A stretch of 53,066 bases of DNA from Sulfuricurvum sp. GTDB taxonomy: Bacteria; Campylobacterota; Campylobacteria; Campylobacterales; Sulfurimonadaceae. Below, in pieces: positions 17,860 to 26,635 of the stretch (positions within the stretch are counted from its first letter, which is position 1; each line of letters opens with the position of its first letter). The stretch is taken from contig NZ_JAUYFF010000018.1 of NCBI RefSeq assembly GCF_030691015.1, forward strand, positions 1 through 53,066, in the 5' to 3' direction. The position numbers were made by a program, and so were the translations under genes. Below the pieces are notes generated by a model. That model searched no databases. It was not told the DNA's origin and was given only the letters and a program-made list of their open reading frames with translations.

Positions 17860-18982
17860 TGTCATCATCATCGGTGCAGGGGTAAACGGCTGCTGTAGCG
17901 CGTATACTCTTCATAAAGCCGGTTTGCGTGTTGCCCTGATAGATCAAGCTGGTATCGCTTCAGGCGGTAGCGGTGCGGCAGGAGCATTTATATCGCCCAA
18001 AATCTCCAAAGCGGGTACGCTCAAAGAGATCATGAGTGAAGCACACGCCGAAGCACTCGAATTCTACACAACCAATTTTCCGAATTTTACCCTTGTCAAA
18101 CCGCTCCTTCACATTGCAAATACTCCGGAAGAGGGTGAAAAAGTTGAATCCTTCAAGCATGAGACTCATCTAAAACACTCGAATATTCCCCATAAGATAC
18201 AAATACTCCTGAGTGATGAAGCGTTAAACTCACCTTCTATTTATTTTGACATGGGTGCCGTTGTCGATGCACAGGGGGTATGCAATGCCATGACAGAAGA
18301 GATCGATTTTTATCCGATCAAGGTAGAAAAGCTAATTCATAATGACGATTTGTGGCAAGTGGGCGAACTGAGAGCCAAACACATCGTCCTTTCCATCGGT
18401 GCCTATCCGAAGCTTCTCCCCATTGAGTATGTCGGTTTACGGGGTATTTGGGGGCATCGGATCGATATTGAAACTGCTACTCATATCCCCTGTATTCTCC
18501 ACCACCATGTCTCGATCTCTCCAACAACGAAAGAGGGGACCGTCGCTATAGGAGCAACCCATAACGTCCATTACTCCCCGTTTTCAGGGGAGCCGTATGA
18601 TGTAGAGGAGGGGAGAAAAGCGCTCCTCGATAAAGCCTCCAAAACACTAAAATTAAATAATATTAACATACTAAAAGACTATACAGGTCTTCGATCAGGG
18701 TCAAACGACTATCTCCCGATGTTAGGCAGTTTGGTCGATGCGAACACAACGCTCGCACTTCATCCGCATTTACGCCATGGAAAAGCACTCGATCCGCAAG
18801 AGTATATTTATTATCCGCAACTTACAATGATTAATGGCTCAGGGGGGTATGGGTTTGTCCTCGCACCGTATTTGGCGAGAAAACTCAAAGAGTATCTAGT
18901 AGATAATCAACCGATTGGTCCTATTCTTTCGCCGTCACGTTTTTTTCCTAGATGGGCAAAAAGTAAAAAAAATCAATCGTAA
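17831..18982 (+). CDS. FAD-dependent oxidoreductase, MnmC C-terminal-domain-like
   Basis: The 383-residue product is a DAO/DadA-superfamily FAD enzyme. It has the dinucleotide motif IIGAGVNGCCSAYTL at the N-terminus, the GGSGAAGAFISPKIS loop, the GLRSGSNDYLPMLG block near residue 290, and the C-terminal GSGGYGFVLAPYLA flavin motif. The loop and the DYLPMLG block are closest to the oxidase domain of MnmC, which acts on the wobble uridine of certain tRNAs. It would be a stand-alone MnmC2; a generic amino-acid oxidase is the alternative. The only plausible start is TTG at 17831, inside glyS, implying translational coupling to that tRNA-charging gene. Confidence 0.68.
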   Translation: MPTSKTSPYDVIIIGAGVNGCCSAYTLHKAGLRVALIDQAGIASGGSGAAGAFISPKISKAGTLKEIMSEAHAEALEFYTTNFPNFTLVKPLLHIANTPEEGEKVESFKHETHLKHSNIPHKIQILLSDEALNSPSIYFDMGAVVDAQGVCNAMTEEIDFYPIKVEKLIHNDDLWQVGELRAKHIVLSIGAYPKLLPIEYVGLRGIWGHRIDIETATHIPCILHHHVSISPTTKEGTVAIGATHNVHYSPFSGEPYDVEEGRKALLDKASKTLKLNNINILKDYTGLRSGSNDYLPMLGSLVDANTTLALHPHLRHGKALDPQEYIYYPQLTMINGSGGYGFVLAPYLARKLKEYLVDNQPIGPILSPSRFFPRWAKSKKNQS

Positions 18983-19437
18983 ACGACAACTCCATAATTA
19001 TCATCAATACGGTAAAAACGGGAATCGGATGTAATGATCAGTTCATCCAACCGTGCCAAATGGACATAGCTTTTTTTACCGATTTTAATCCCGTTTTCGA
19101 GAAAAAACCGTTTGAGGTTGACGAATTTAATATCGTTGACGAATTTGTATTCGAACTGGTTGTACAGCCTCATTTTTTTGTATCCGAAAATATGACTGTC
19201 TATCCCCAGTTGGGTCGCGGCGTATTGGGTCGGAAGATAACCGGATAGGTCGGTAAGATCTTCTTCAATATGGGAATATTTTGAGGGGAGGGTCTGTTTT
19301 TCCAGAAATACATAGCGGTTAAGCTTAATATGTCGGGTATCGTTCCAATACTGATATGCCGGCGAAGAGATATCAAGTTTTGTGTATACCTCTTTCCAAA
19401 GCCAGTGTTTGTCCAGTGTTGTATAGAGGGTAGACAT
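18973..19437 (-). CDS. Hypothetical protein
   Basis: The 154-residue product has no family I recognise. A helical segment (LPTQYAATQLGIDSHIFGYKK) is compatible with a DNA-binding helix-turn-helix, and the C-terminal part is beta-rich (ITSDSRFYRIDDNYGVVVYD). It has no signal peptide. It begins 2 nt after the NlpC/P60 gene stop and overlaps the FAD oxidoreductase gene convergently by 10 bp, so it is probably the second gene of the NlpC transcript. Confidence 0.6.
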   Translation of the reverse strand: MSTLYTTLDKHWLWKEVYTKLDISSPAYQYWNDTRHIKLNRYVFLEKQTLPSKYSHIEEDLTDLSGYLPTQYAATQLGIDSHIFGYKKMRLYNQFEYKFVNDIKFVNLKRFFLENGIKIGKKSYVHLARLDELIITSDSRFYRIDDNYGVVVYD

Positions 19438-19439
19438 CG

Positions 19440-20237
19440 TTACTCGTCGTGATCGGGGTCGTTAAATGCCAATCGTCTAGCGTACATAAAACGATCTCGG
19501 TAATACGCTTTTTCGATTGAATCGTATTGTACTTTTTTAGCGGCAGAAGAGGCGTGGATGATTTTTCCGTCACCTGCATAAATAGCGACATGGGACGGAT
19601 CTGATTTATAAGTGCGATAAAAGAGCAAATCGCCTACTTGTAAATCATTCGGATTGACACTTTCACCCAACAATGCCTGTTCCGATGCACTTCGCGGGAG
19701 TGATACGCCAAACGGTCGGTACACTTGCTGAGTAAACCCGGAGCAATCGGTACGCCCTCCATCCTTATCTCCAAAACCATACGGAGTTCCAAGAAAATCT
19801 TTCGCACGTGAAAGAACTTTTTCTTTAACATTTTTAAAATTTTTGATAATTTTTTGCGGTACGTTTTTAGGGATTTCAGCTACCTTAACGTCCTCCGGAC
19901 AAAGTGCTGCAGAAGTGATCGGTGCAGGCTTAGTAACCACTAAAAATGGTTTCGTATCTTCTCCGATCGTATCGGTATCGACTTTGGTGTTTTTAAGAAC
20001 AGTCGTTTCTATTGCAGCTGTCGCTTTAACTGTAGGTTCTGGAGAAGGAGTCGGTTTGGAAACCAATATAGCAGAGATATTTTTCGTAAAGGAGATATCT
20101 TCATGATTAAGAGAATCGTTTGTTTTTTTTAATTCTCGTTCGTATTCTAAAAAAAGGGATGGTTCACGCCTCTTAGTATCAGCTAGAGCCGCTGTTGTGA
20201 GTAAAATCAGTGATAACACTGTGCGCCTTATCAGCAT
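19440..20237 (-). CDS. NlpC/P60-family cell-wall peptidase
   Basis: The 265-residue product has a signal peptide (LSLILLTTAALA) and a ~110-residue low-complexity Thr/Lys/Pro linker. A C-terminal NlpC/P60 domain follows, with the catalytic Cys in TDCSGF, the His in SHVAIYAG and a third polar residue in IIHASS. Such enzymes cleave peptide stems of peptidoglycan in the periplasm. It has a strong GAGGAGG ribosome-binding site and its own promoter, divergent from hemH. Confidence 0.9.
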   Translation of the reverse strand: MLIRRTVLSLILLTTAALADTKRREPSLFLEYERELKKTNDSLNHEDISFTKNISAILVSKPTPSPEPTVKATAAIETTVLKNTKVDTDTIGEDTKPFLVVTKPAPITSAALCPEDVKVAEIPKNVPQKIIKNFKNVKEKVLSRAKDFLGTPYGFGDKDGGRTDCSGFTQQVYRPFGVSLPRSASEQALLGESVNPNDLQVGDLLFYRTYKSDPSHVAIYAGDGKIIHASSAAKKVQYDSIEKAYYRDRFMYARRLAFNDPDHDE

Positions 20238-20267
20238 TAACCCTCCTCATTTTTCTGCGTTATAGTC

Positions 20268-20273
20268 ATTATA
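20268..20273 (-). promoter_or_regulatory. -10 element for the NlpC/P60 gene
   Basis: TATAAT on the minus strand lies 30 nt upstream of the NlpC/P60 ATG, with a GAGGAGG ribosome-binding site between. Confidence 0.5.
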
Positions 20274-20296
20274 GATTAAAAAGCTTTAGTTTTTTT

Positions 20297-20302
20297 TATA
20301 AT
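20297..20302 (+). promoter_or_regulatory. -10 element for hemH
   Basis: A TATAAT directly preceded by a run of Ts lies 64 nt upstream of the hemH ATG. A T-tract upstream of the -10 is the usual sigma-70 layout in Campylobacterota. It is divergent from the NlpC/P60 promoter, 24 nt away. Confidence 0.5.
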
Positions 20303-20366
20303 CCGCTAATTTAACGGAGCGTTATGGTACACTTTCCTCAAAAACGAATGGATAACAAGCATAAAA

Positions 20367-21314
20367 ATGAAAGAAGCAATCGTATTATTAAACATGGGTG
20401 GTCCCAACAATTTAGGTGAAGTTGAGATGTTTTTGCACAACATGTTCAACGATCCCTATATTATACGTACAAAAAGTTCTCTTTTACGTCGGTTTATTGC
20501 CGGCTTGATTACCTTGACACGCGCCGAAAAATCTCAGGACATATATCGGCAAATCGGTGGAAAATCTCCATTGGTTGGACATACGATTGCATTGGTTGAA
20601 GCATTACAAAAGAGTATCGGAAATAATACCGTCGTAGATTTCGTTATGCGATACACTCCACCAATGGCAGATGAAGTGTGTAAACGGCTAAAAGAGCAGG
20701 GGATAGAAAAAGTCTACCTTATCCCCTTGTATCCACAATATTCTTCTACCACTACCCAATCGTCACTGGATGATTTTGAATCAACCGCTCAGAGAATCGG
20801 CTGGGATGTCATAACCGTAGAAATTAAACATTTTTTTGCCCGTGAAACCTACAATCTATGTTTATTAGAGCGTATTAAAGAAACTTTGGATGAGGATAAT
20901 GCGGAGTCGTTCGATATTATCTTCTCTGCGCACGGGCTACCTCAAAAAATTGTTGACCAAGGTGATCCGTATCAACGACAGGTAGTTGCCCACGTTGAGC
21001 TCATCAAAACGTTAATGCAAGAAAAAGGGTTCAATTTTAACGGTATACATTTGGCCTATCAATCCAAAGTAGGACCGATGAAATGGCTCGAACCTTCATT
21101 GGAAACGGCTTTACGTGAACTCCAAAACAAACGGGTCATTATTGTTCCCATCGCTTTTACCATTGATAATTCTGAAACCGATTTCGAGCTCTCTATTGAA
21201 TACGCGGAAGTAGCTCATACCCTTGGTTATGAATCGTACCGTGTTTGCCGTTGCCCGAATGAGCATCCGCTCTTTGTCCGAACCCTTACAGAACTCTATG
21301 AAAAAATGAAATAG
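20367..21314 (+). CDS. hemH: Ferrochelatase
   Basis: HemH inserts Fe2+ into protoporphyrin IX, the last step of heme b synthesis. The 315-residue product shows the N-terminal NMGGPN motif, the catalytic His in IFSAHGLP (about residue 193), the YQSKVGPMKWLEP block and the C-terminal IAFTIDNSETDFEL element. It supplies heme for proteins such as the cytochromes matured by CcsBA. The HAD phosphatase gene begins immediately after its stop, so they form an operon. Confidence 0.96.
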   Translation: MKEAIVLLNMGGPNNLGEVEMFLHNMFNDPYIIRTKSSLLRRFIAGLITLTRAEKSQDIYRQIGGKSPLVGHTIALVEALQKSIGNNTVVDFVMRYTPPMADEVCKRLKEQGIEKVYLIPLYPQYSSTTTQSSLDDFESTAQRIGWDVITVEIKHFFARETYNLCLLERIKETLDEDNAESFDIIFSAHGLPQKIVDQGDPYQRQVVAHVELIKTLMQEKGFNFNGIHLAYQSKVGPMKWLEPSLETALRELQNKRVIIVPIAFTIDNSETDFELSIEYAEVAHTLGYESYRVCRCPNEHPLFVRTLTELYEKMK

Positions 21315-21959
21315 ATGCGTCACATTGCACTTTTTGATATGGACGGCACCCTGATCGATTCCGGTCTTGATATTACCCTCTCAATCAATTATGTGCGCGC
21401 ATCTTGCTACAATCTTGATCCGCTTAGTGTCCAGTGCGTTGTTGATACTATTAATGCACCCGTGCGTAATTTATCTGAGATTTTTTACGGAAAAGAACAC
21501 TATGAAGAACGTGCACGGGAACTTTTTGAAGCCCATTATTTTGAACAGTGCATTCAAAATGTCACCCCTTATCATGGGATTCATGATCTTTTGAATGTCC
21601 TCAAAAAGAATAACGTGATTATGGGCGTTGCCACCAATGCACCGAGTATTTTTGCAAAGAGAATGCTTAAGCATTTGGAGTTGGACTCTTTTTTTCAGCT
21701 TATTGTCGGTGCGGATGATGTTGATGCTCCTAAACCACATCCGCAAATGCTCCACCGCCACCTCGATCATTATAATTATCATATCGGTACGGATTATGCT
21801 TTGATGATCGGAGATAACTCAAAAGATATGGAAGCGGCTAAACGAGCCGGAATCGCAGGAGTATTTGCTGGATGGGGATTTAGCTCGAAAGGGGAAGGGG
21901 ATTATTTTGCCTCCTCTCCTCAAGCCTTATTGGATATTATCTATACAAACAGAAGGTAG
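21315..21959 (+). CDS. HAD-superfamily phosphatase, phosphoglycolate phosphatase-like
   Basis: The 214-residue product has all HAD motifs: FDMDGTLIDSG at the N-terminus (nucleophilic Asp), GVATNAP (motif II), a PKPHP lysine (motif III) and MIGDNSKDMEAAKRAG (motif IV). The cap domain is of the alpha-helical Gph type. The substrate could be phosphoglycolate or another small phosphomonoester; sequence alone does not decide. The ATG directly abuts the hemH stop. Confidence 0.85.
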   Translation: MRHIALFDMDGTLIDSGLDITLSINYVRASCYNLDPLSVQCVVDTINAPVRNLSEIFYGKEHYEERARELFEAHYFEQCIQNVTPYHGIHDLLNVLKKNNVIMGVATNAPSIFAKRMLKHLELDSFFQLIVGADDVDAPKPHPQMLHRHLDHYNYHIGTDYALMIGDNSKDMEAAKRAGIAGVFAGWGFSSKGEGDYFASSPQALLDIIYTNRR

Positions 21960-21962
21960 ATT

Positions 21963-23198
21963 ATGATCAGCATCGATTTATTACTCATTATGATTGCAAT
22001 GTCACTCTTATTTTTACGGCATACGGTCGTGTACAAAGATCCCAGTAAAATCAATTACACCCCTGTCGTCTTTGCGTTAGGATTCATCGGTGCTCTGTTA
22101 CATTTCATCCTAAGCCTTACTATTGATATGAGTATCATTAAAGAGTCTCTTTTATCTTTGAGTGTCGGAGTTCTCCTCTCCAGTATTATGAGTGTAATGA
22201 ATCAAACGGTTACGGTAATTAATACCCATGCCGATCGTTTTCGTCTGAATGAGATAGGGGATGAGATTACCACTCTATCCGCTTCCGTTGCAACGCTGAG
22301 CGATCGTCTTGAACTCATCACGCAAATGGAAGGTTCCACTCACGATCAAATACGGCATGTTTTTAAAGAAGAGTTTGATGCACTGAGTATTATTCAAACC
22401 AATCAAAAGCTTTTTATCTCTAAAATTGAATCCCTTTTGGCGCAACAACAAAATGCTATGGGGAAATTCGAAGAGTTTACCCTCTCAGAACTCCCGAGTT
22501 TGGATAACGTGGTTCACCGCCATATTGATTTACTTCGCGTCGCGGAACAAGACCACTTTAATCAGCTCAAAAATGTTGTCAGACAAAATAGTGACGATCA
22601 AAAAGAGGTACATACGCAGGTGCAAGAGCTTCGTGATCTCGTAATCCAAATGTCTCATCACCAAAATCCGGATCATACCGTAACCGTATTGCAAAAAGAG
22701 TTGGATCGTATTGTCCATGATTTTTCCCATCATCTTCAAATGCTGGGGGCTAAAAGCGAATCGATTGTCACCTCGTTACTGGAAAATGATTCCTTACTGC
22801 GCGGCTCTCGTGAACAAAGTGAACTGATTATGCAGCAAATGGTTCTCTCTTCCAAACAAATGCGTGAAATGACCTCTCACTCCAAAGAGCTCTCCGACTC
22901 GTTGGTACCCCTCTCTCGTCTTTTTTCCTCGGCTGAAACGCTCCATAAAGAGTTTGTTTTGGCTAAAGGGAAACTCAGTGAGTTAATTGTTACCCTTGAA
23001 TCCTATGAGCGTCAAGAATACCGCGCTATTCGTCAAAACTTGGAAGAGGTTGCGGCTGAAGCAACCGCTCAGATGAAATTGTTCGTTCAAACCCTACAGA
23101 CAAAAGAGTCTCATCCCCTAATAGAGGCGAAAAGTGTCCAAGAGTTAGCAAGTAAAGTGAAGCTTCACAAGAGCTATTTGGGAGAAAACCAAGAATAA
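21963..23198 (+). CDS. Membrane-anchored coiled-coil protein, function unknown
   Basis: The 411-residue product has three N-terminal membrane segments (about residues 4-19, 33-52 and 58-80). A ~330-residue cytoplasmic, glutamate/glutamine-rich, probably coiled-coil region follows (for example ELRDLVIQMSHH, LSDSLVPLSRLFSSAETLH). No catalytic motif is visible. The architecture recalls membrane-tethered coiled-coil organisers and RmuC-like or MotA-associated proteins, but I do not recognise the family. It follows the HAD gene by 3 nt. Confidence 0.7.
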   Translation: MISIDLLLIMIAMSLLFLRHTVVYKDPSKINYTPVVFALGFIGALLHFILSLTIDMSIIKESLLSLSVGVLLSSIMSVMNQTVTVINTHADRFRLNEIGDEITTLSASVATLSDRLELITQMEGSTHDQIRHVFKEEFDALSIIQTNQKLFISKIESLLAQQQNAMGKFEEFTLSELPSLDNVVHRHIDLLRVAEQDHFNQLKNVVRQNSDDQKEVHTQVQELRDLVIQMSHHQNPDHTVTVLQKELDRIVHDFSHHLQMLGAKSESIVTSLLENDSLLRGSREQSELIMQQMVLSSKQMREMTSHSKELSDSLVPLSRLFSSAETLHKEFVLAKGKLSELIVTLESYERQEYRAIRQNLEEVAAEATAQMKLFVQTLQTKESHPLIEAKSVQELASKVKLHKSYLGENQE

Positions 23199-23204
23199 AG
23201 ACCA

Positions 23205-23210
23205 TATAAT
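23205..23210 (+). promoter_or_regulatory. Possible -10 element for the DUF695/RraB-like gene
   Basis: TATAAT lies 25 nt upstream of the ATG at 23236, with AAGG as ribosome-binding site. No -35 is evident. Confidence 0.35.
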
Positions 23211-23235
23211 GACAAAAAAATAAGGTTTTTAGTCA

Positions 23236-23964
23236 ATGATAGAATTTTACGAACTCCTCGATGATGAAAATGTACCGTATCGCTGTGATATAGAGCTCGA
23301 TCTCATCGAAGAAGCCCCCCAAGAGGAACGTCCTTGGCTCCTATGGCTTTTTGTCAAAGCCGACAGTGTTACAGAAGCCTTAGAAACGTTTAGCAGTGAT
23401 TTAATCGCAACGCTTCATACTTCGTTGAATGCCCTATTTGCGGGGAGAGTTATGAAAGAGGGGTGGGCTGAATTTTATTTCTATGCTCCGCAATCCAAAC
23501 GGTTCGAAAACATCAGCTCTGAGGTCATGAGTCGCCATGGGGGATACGTCTATGAACGCGGTTCCTCCAAGGATACGAAATGGGAGATGTACAGCGACAA
23601 TCTCTATCCTGATGCCTATGGACTTTTGAGTATTCAAAACCGTCATACCATTGCCGCTCTTGTCGAAGCAAGAGATGATCTCTCACTCCCCAGAGAAGTC
23701 GAACATTATCTTTTTTTCCAAACCAAAAGTTCTATGGAACGCGCAATTGCACAACTTGCTTCTCACGGCTACACGGTCAAAGACTACGCTACCGATGATG
23801 AGAGCGATTACGCCTATGGGGTGGTTCTTCTTAAAATAGAAGCCATCACCCCCGATTTGGTTGAAGAAACAACGACATCGTTGTATGAATCGGCAATCCA
23901 GGAACACGGACTCTACGAGGGTTGGAGTACGGTACTTGCAGGAGAAGACAATGGCGCTCAATAA
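23236..23964 (+). CDS. DUF695 / RraB-like two-domain protein
   Basis: The 242-residue product appears to have two domains. The N-terminal ~135 residues, with WLLWLFVKAD and GWAEFYFYAPQ, look like DUF695. The C-terminal ~100 residues resemble RraB, the RNase E inhibitor (EVEHYLFFQTKSSMERAIAQL, then GYTVKDYA, ending in EHGLYEGWSTVLA). It is cytoplasmic. Campylobacterota generally lack RNase E, so an RNase E-inhibitor function should not be assumed. Its stop overlaps dgkA by 14 bp. Confidence 0.68.
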   Translation: MIEFYELLDDENVPYRCDIELDLIEEAPQEERPWLLWLFVKADSVTEALETFSSDLIATLHTSLNALFAGRVMKEGWAEFYFYAPQSKRFENISSEVMSRHGGYVYERGSSKDTKWEMYSDNLYPDAYGLLSIQNRHTIAALVEARDDLSLPREVEHYLFFQTKSSMERAIAQLASHGYTVKDYATDDESDYAYGVVLLKIEAITPDLVEETTTSLYESAIQEHGLYEGWSTVLAGEDNGAQ

Positions 23965-24319
23965 GCCTCATTACACACTTTTTAAAAATACCCGCTATGC
24001 ATTGAATGGCCTCGTGGAAGTAACAAAAAATGAAAAATCGTTTCGTCTTCAAATCGTTTTATTTGTTGTAGGTATCATTGTCTCTTGCTCTTTGCCAATT
24101 GATTTTGTCTCTAAAGCGATACTTATCGTTGCACTGTTTATCCCTCTCATCGCTGAGATCATTAACAGTGCGATTGAGCGAACGGTTGACTTGGTAACAT
24201 TTGATCACCATGAGCTTGCAAAGAGGGCAAAAGATGCCGGTGCGGCATTGGTATTCCTCTCTTTGGGTATGCTGGCTGTTATCTGGAGTGTAACCCTTTA
24301 TGCGGCATTTTATCTGTAA
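23951..24319 (+). CDS. dgkA: Diacylglycerol kinase DgkA
   Basis: DgkA is a small inner-membrane kinase that recycles diacylglycerol to phosphatidate. The 122-residue product has the N-terminal amphipathic segment (NEKSFRLQ), three membrane helices, and the active-site blocks AEIINSAIERTVDL and AKDAGAALVFL. I chose the ATG at 23951 because it matches the family N-terminus (LFKNTRYALNGL) and follows GGAGAAG. A longer reading frame from 23861 would lie mostly inside the previous gene. Confidence 0.95.
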   Translation: MALNKPHYTLFKNTRYALNGLVEVTKNEKSFRLQIVLFVVGIIVSCSLPIDFVSKAILIVALFIPLIAEIINSAIERTVDLVTFDHHELAKRAKDAGAALVFLSLGMLAVIWSVTLYAAFYL

Positions 24320-24342
24320 CGTTTTTGTAAGAGACTTTAACC

Positions 24343-24348
24343 TATAAT
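24343..24348 (+). promoter_or_regulatory. -10 element for the carboxyspermidine dehydrogenase gene
   Basis: TATAAT lies 30 nt upstream of the GTG start, in a T-rich context; GGGGA before the start is the ribosome-binding site. Confidence 0.4.
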
Positions 24349-24378
24349 TTTCATAATTTTTAAATCAGGGGATATGCC

Positions 24379-25563
24379 GTGGCAACAGCACTTATTATCG
24401 GCGCCGGTGGAGTAGGGCGCGTTGTGGCACATAAATGTGTCATGAACAACCAAATTTTTGATCGTATCATTTTAGCGAGTCGCAGTATTTGGCGTTGTGA
24501 AGAGATTAAAAGTGAACTTCCTGAAGGTGCAATCGAAATCACGACCGTGGATGCAGATAATACCGATGAAGTGATCGCATTAATCCAAAAATATACACCT
24601 GATATTTTGATCAATGTTGCTCTTCCTTACCAAGACCTAACGATCATGGATGCATGTATCGCAACGAAAACCCCTTATCTCGATACGGCTAACTATGAGC
24701 ATCCTGATGAAGCGAAGTTCGAATACAAACTCCAATGGGAGCGTGATGCCGCGTTTAAAGAAGCAGGTATCATGGGATTACTCGGAAGCGGATTCGATCC
24801 GGGTGCAACGAATGTATTCTGTGCGTATGCTCAAAAACACTATTTTGATGAGATCCATACGATCGATATTCTCGACTGTAATGCAGGTGATCACGGTTAT
24901 CCTTTCGCGACCAACTTCAACCCTGAGATAAACCTTCGTGAAGTGAGTGCAAAAGGGCGCTATTGGGAAAACGGTGAGTGGATAGAAACCGCACCGATGG
25001 AGATTATGCAAGTGTGGGATTACCCTGAAGTAGGGCCAAAAGACAGTTACCTTCTTTACCACGAAGAGATGGAATCGTTAGTAAAACATATCAAAGGGCT
25101 CAAACGTATTCGCTTTTTTATGACGTTCGGTCAAAGCTACCTTACCCACATGAAATGTCTCGAAAACGTCGGAATGCTTGGAATTGAGCCGATTGAGCAT
25201 CAAGGGATGAAAATCGTTCCGATGGAGTTTTTGAAAACACTCCTCCCTGATCCGGCATCACTCGGTCCGAGAACCAAAGGGAAAACGAATATCGGTATCG
25301 TTGCTGAAGGGCTCAAAGACGGTAAAAAACGCCGCATCTATATTTATCAGGTAAAAGATCACGAAGCGTGCTACGCCGAAGTAAAATCCCAAGGTGTATC
25401 GTACACCACAGGTGTCCCGGCCGTTATCGGTGCCAAACTCATGGTTGAGGGTAAATGGAGTGGAAAAGGGGTGTTCAACATGGAACAACTCGATCCTGAT
25501 TTCTTCATGGATGAGATGAATACTCAAGGTCTTCCTTGGAATATCATAGAGATGGAGTGCTAA
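24379..25563 (+). CDS. Saccharopine dehydrogenase-like carboxyspermidine/carboxynorspermidine dehydrogenase
   Basis: The 394-residue product has an N-terminal Rossmann motif (LIIGAGGVGRVVAHKC) and the Lys9/saccharopine reductase fold, including LLGSGFDPGATNVFC and the acidic C-terminus. In Campylobacter jejuni the homologous protein reduces the Schiff base of putrescine and aspartate semialdehyde in the alternative spermidine pathway; the same role is inferred here. The partner decarboxylase is not in this window. The start is GTG at 24379 after GGGGA; an overlapping ATG five bases upstream is out of frame. Confidence 0.85.
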   Translation: MATALIIGAGGVGRVVAHKCVMNNQIFDRIILASRSIWRCEEIKSELPEGAIEITTVDADNTDEVIALIQKYTPDILINVALPYQDLTIMDACIATKTPYLDTANYEHPDEAKFEYKLQWERDAAFKEAGIMGLLGSGFDPGATNVFCAYAQKHYFDEIHTIDILDCNAGDHGYPFATNFNPEINLREVSAKGRYWENGEWIETAPMEIMQVWDYPEVGPKDSYLLYHEEMESLVKHIKGLKRIRFFMTFGQSYLTHMKCLENVGMLGIEPIEHQGMKIVPMEFLKTLLPDPASLGPRTKGKTNIGIVAEGLKDGKKRRIYIYQVKDHEACYAEVKSQGVSYTTGVPAVIGAKLMVEGKWSGKGVFNMEQLDPDFFMDEMNTQGLPWNIIEMEC

Positions 25564-25606
25564 TCAAAGCGCTTCTTTTCAGCAACCTTTTACGTAAAGG
25601 GCAATC

Positions 25607-26632
25607 GTGAATCTCAACCCCAATCAGCAAATGGCTTTTGATGAAATGGGGATGGCCGAAAAAGTTGCAATATTGATGATGCAGCTGGGTGAAGATACCA
25701 CTGCTACTATCTTTTCTCGGATGAATGTCGAGGCAATTACCGAAGTTTCAAAATACATAGCCTCTAACCGTTCTGTAGAAAAAAATATCGGTGCAGCCAT
25801 CCTTGAAGAGTTTTATGCGATCATCCAATCCAATCAATACCTCAATACCGGAGGTCTTGATTACGCCCGTGAAATCCTCTACAAAGCACTAGGGCCTGAA
25901 GAAGCGAAAAAGGTATTGGAACGTCTGAGCAAAACGATGCAGGGTGCCCAGAACTTTTCGTACTTGTCTAAAATCAAACCGCAGCAGCTCGCCGACTTTA
26001 TTATGAATGAGCACCCGCAGACCGTTGCGTTAATCTTAGCGCACATGGACCCTTCCTCTGCTGCAGAGACCCTCTATATCTTCCCGGATGATTTGCGGGC
26101 CGAAGTAGCAATGCGTATGGCGAAATTGGGCGATATCACTCCGGCGATTATCAAGCGGGTCAGTGCCGTTCTTGAATCCAAACTCGAATCTCTCGCCAGC
26201 TATAAAGTGGAAGTGGGCGGACCGCGGGCGGTGGCCGATGTCTTCAACCGTTTGGGAGCGAAAGCCTCCAAAGCGACCCTCACGCAAATCGAACAGCTCG
26301 ATCAGGAACTTGCGGCATCGATCAAAGAGATGATGTTTACGTTCGAAGATATCGTCGATCTTGACGGTAATAGTATCCGTGAAATCCTCAAAGCAGTCGA
26401 TAAAAACGATCTTATGCTGGCACTTAAAAATGCGGCGGAAGAGCTTAAAGAGAAATTTTACGCCAATATGTCTCAACGTGCCAAAGATGCTTTTGTCGAA
26501 GAGCTCCAATTCTTGGGTGCCGTTAAGATGAAAGAGGTAGAGGGTGCTCAGCGTAAAATCGTTGATGCGGTTCAGGCATTGGCAGAGCAGGGTATCTTGC
26601 AGCTCGGCGAATCCGAAGAGATGCTCGAATAA
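25607..26632 (+). CDS. fliG: Flagellar motor switch protein FliG
   Basis: FliG is the rotor protein that contacts the stator and, with FliM/FliN, switches rotation when CheY-P binds. The 341-residue product has the three FliG domains: the N-terminal MS-ring-binding helices, the middle domain with the NEHPQT motif (about residue 128), and the C-terminal torque helix (TFEDIVDLDGNSI, NMSQRAKD). It starts with GTG at 25607 after AAAGGG. It stands apart from other flagellar genes but borders the chemotaxis island; its stop is 3 nt from the convergent paralogue gene. Confidence 0.96.
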   Translation: MNLNPNQQMAFDEMGMAEKVAILMMQLGEDTTATIFSRMNVEAITEVSKYIASNRSVEKNIGAAILEEFYAIIQSNQYLNTGGLDYAREILYKALGPEEAKKVLERLSKTMQGAQNFSYLSKIKPQQLADFIMNEHPQTVALILAHMDPSSAAETLYIFPDDLRAEVAMRMAKLGDITPAIIKRVSAVLESKLESLASYKVEVGGPRAVADVFNRLGAKASKATLTQIEQLDQELAASIKEMMFTFEDIVDLDGNSIREILKAVDKNDLMLALKNAAEELKEKFYANMSQRAKDAFVEELQFLGAVKMKEVEGAQRKIVDAVQALAEQGILQLGESEEMLE

Positions 26633-26635
26633 CCC

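Noticed and set aside
23861-23950. Longer DgkA from 23861
   Set aside because: The extra residues lie within the preceding gene and do not resemble DgkA; ATG 23951 has GGAGAAG upstream.
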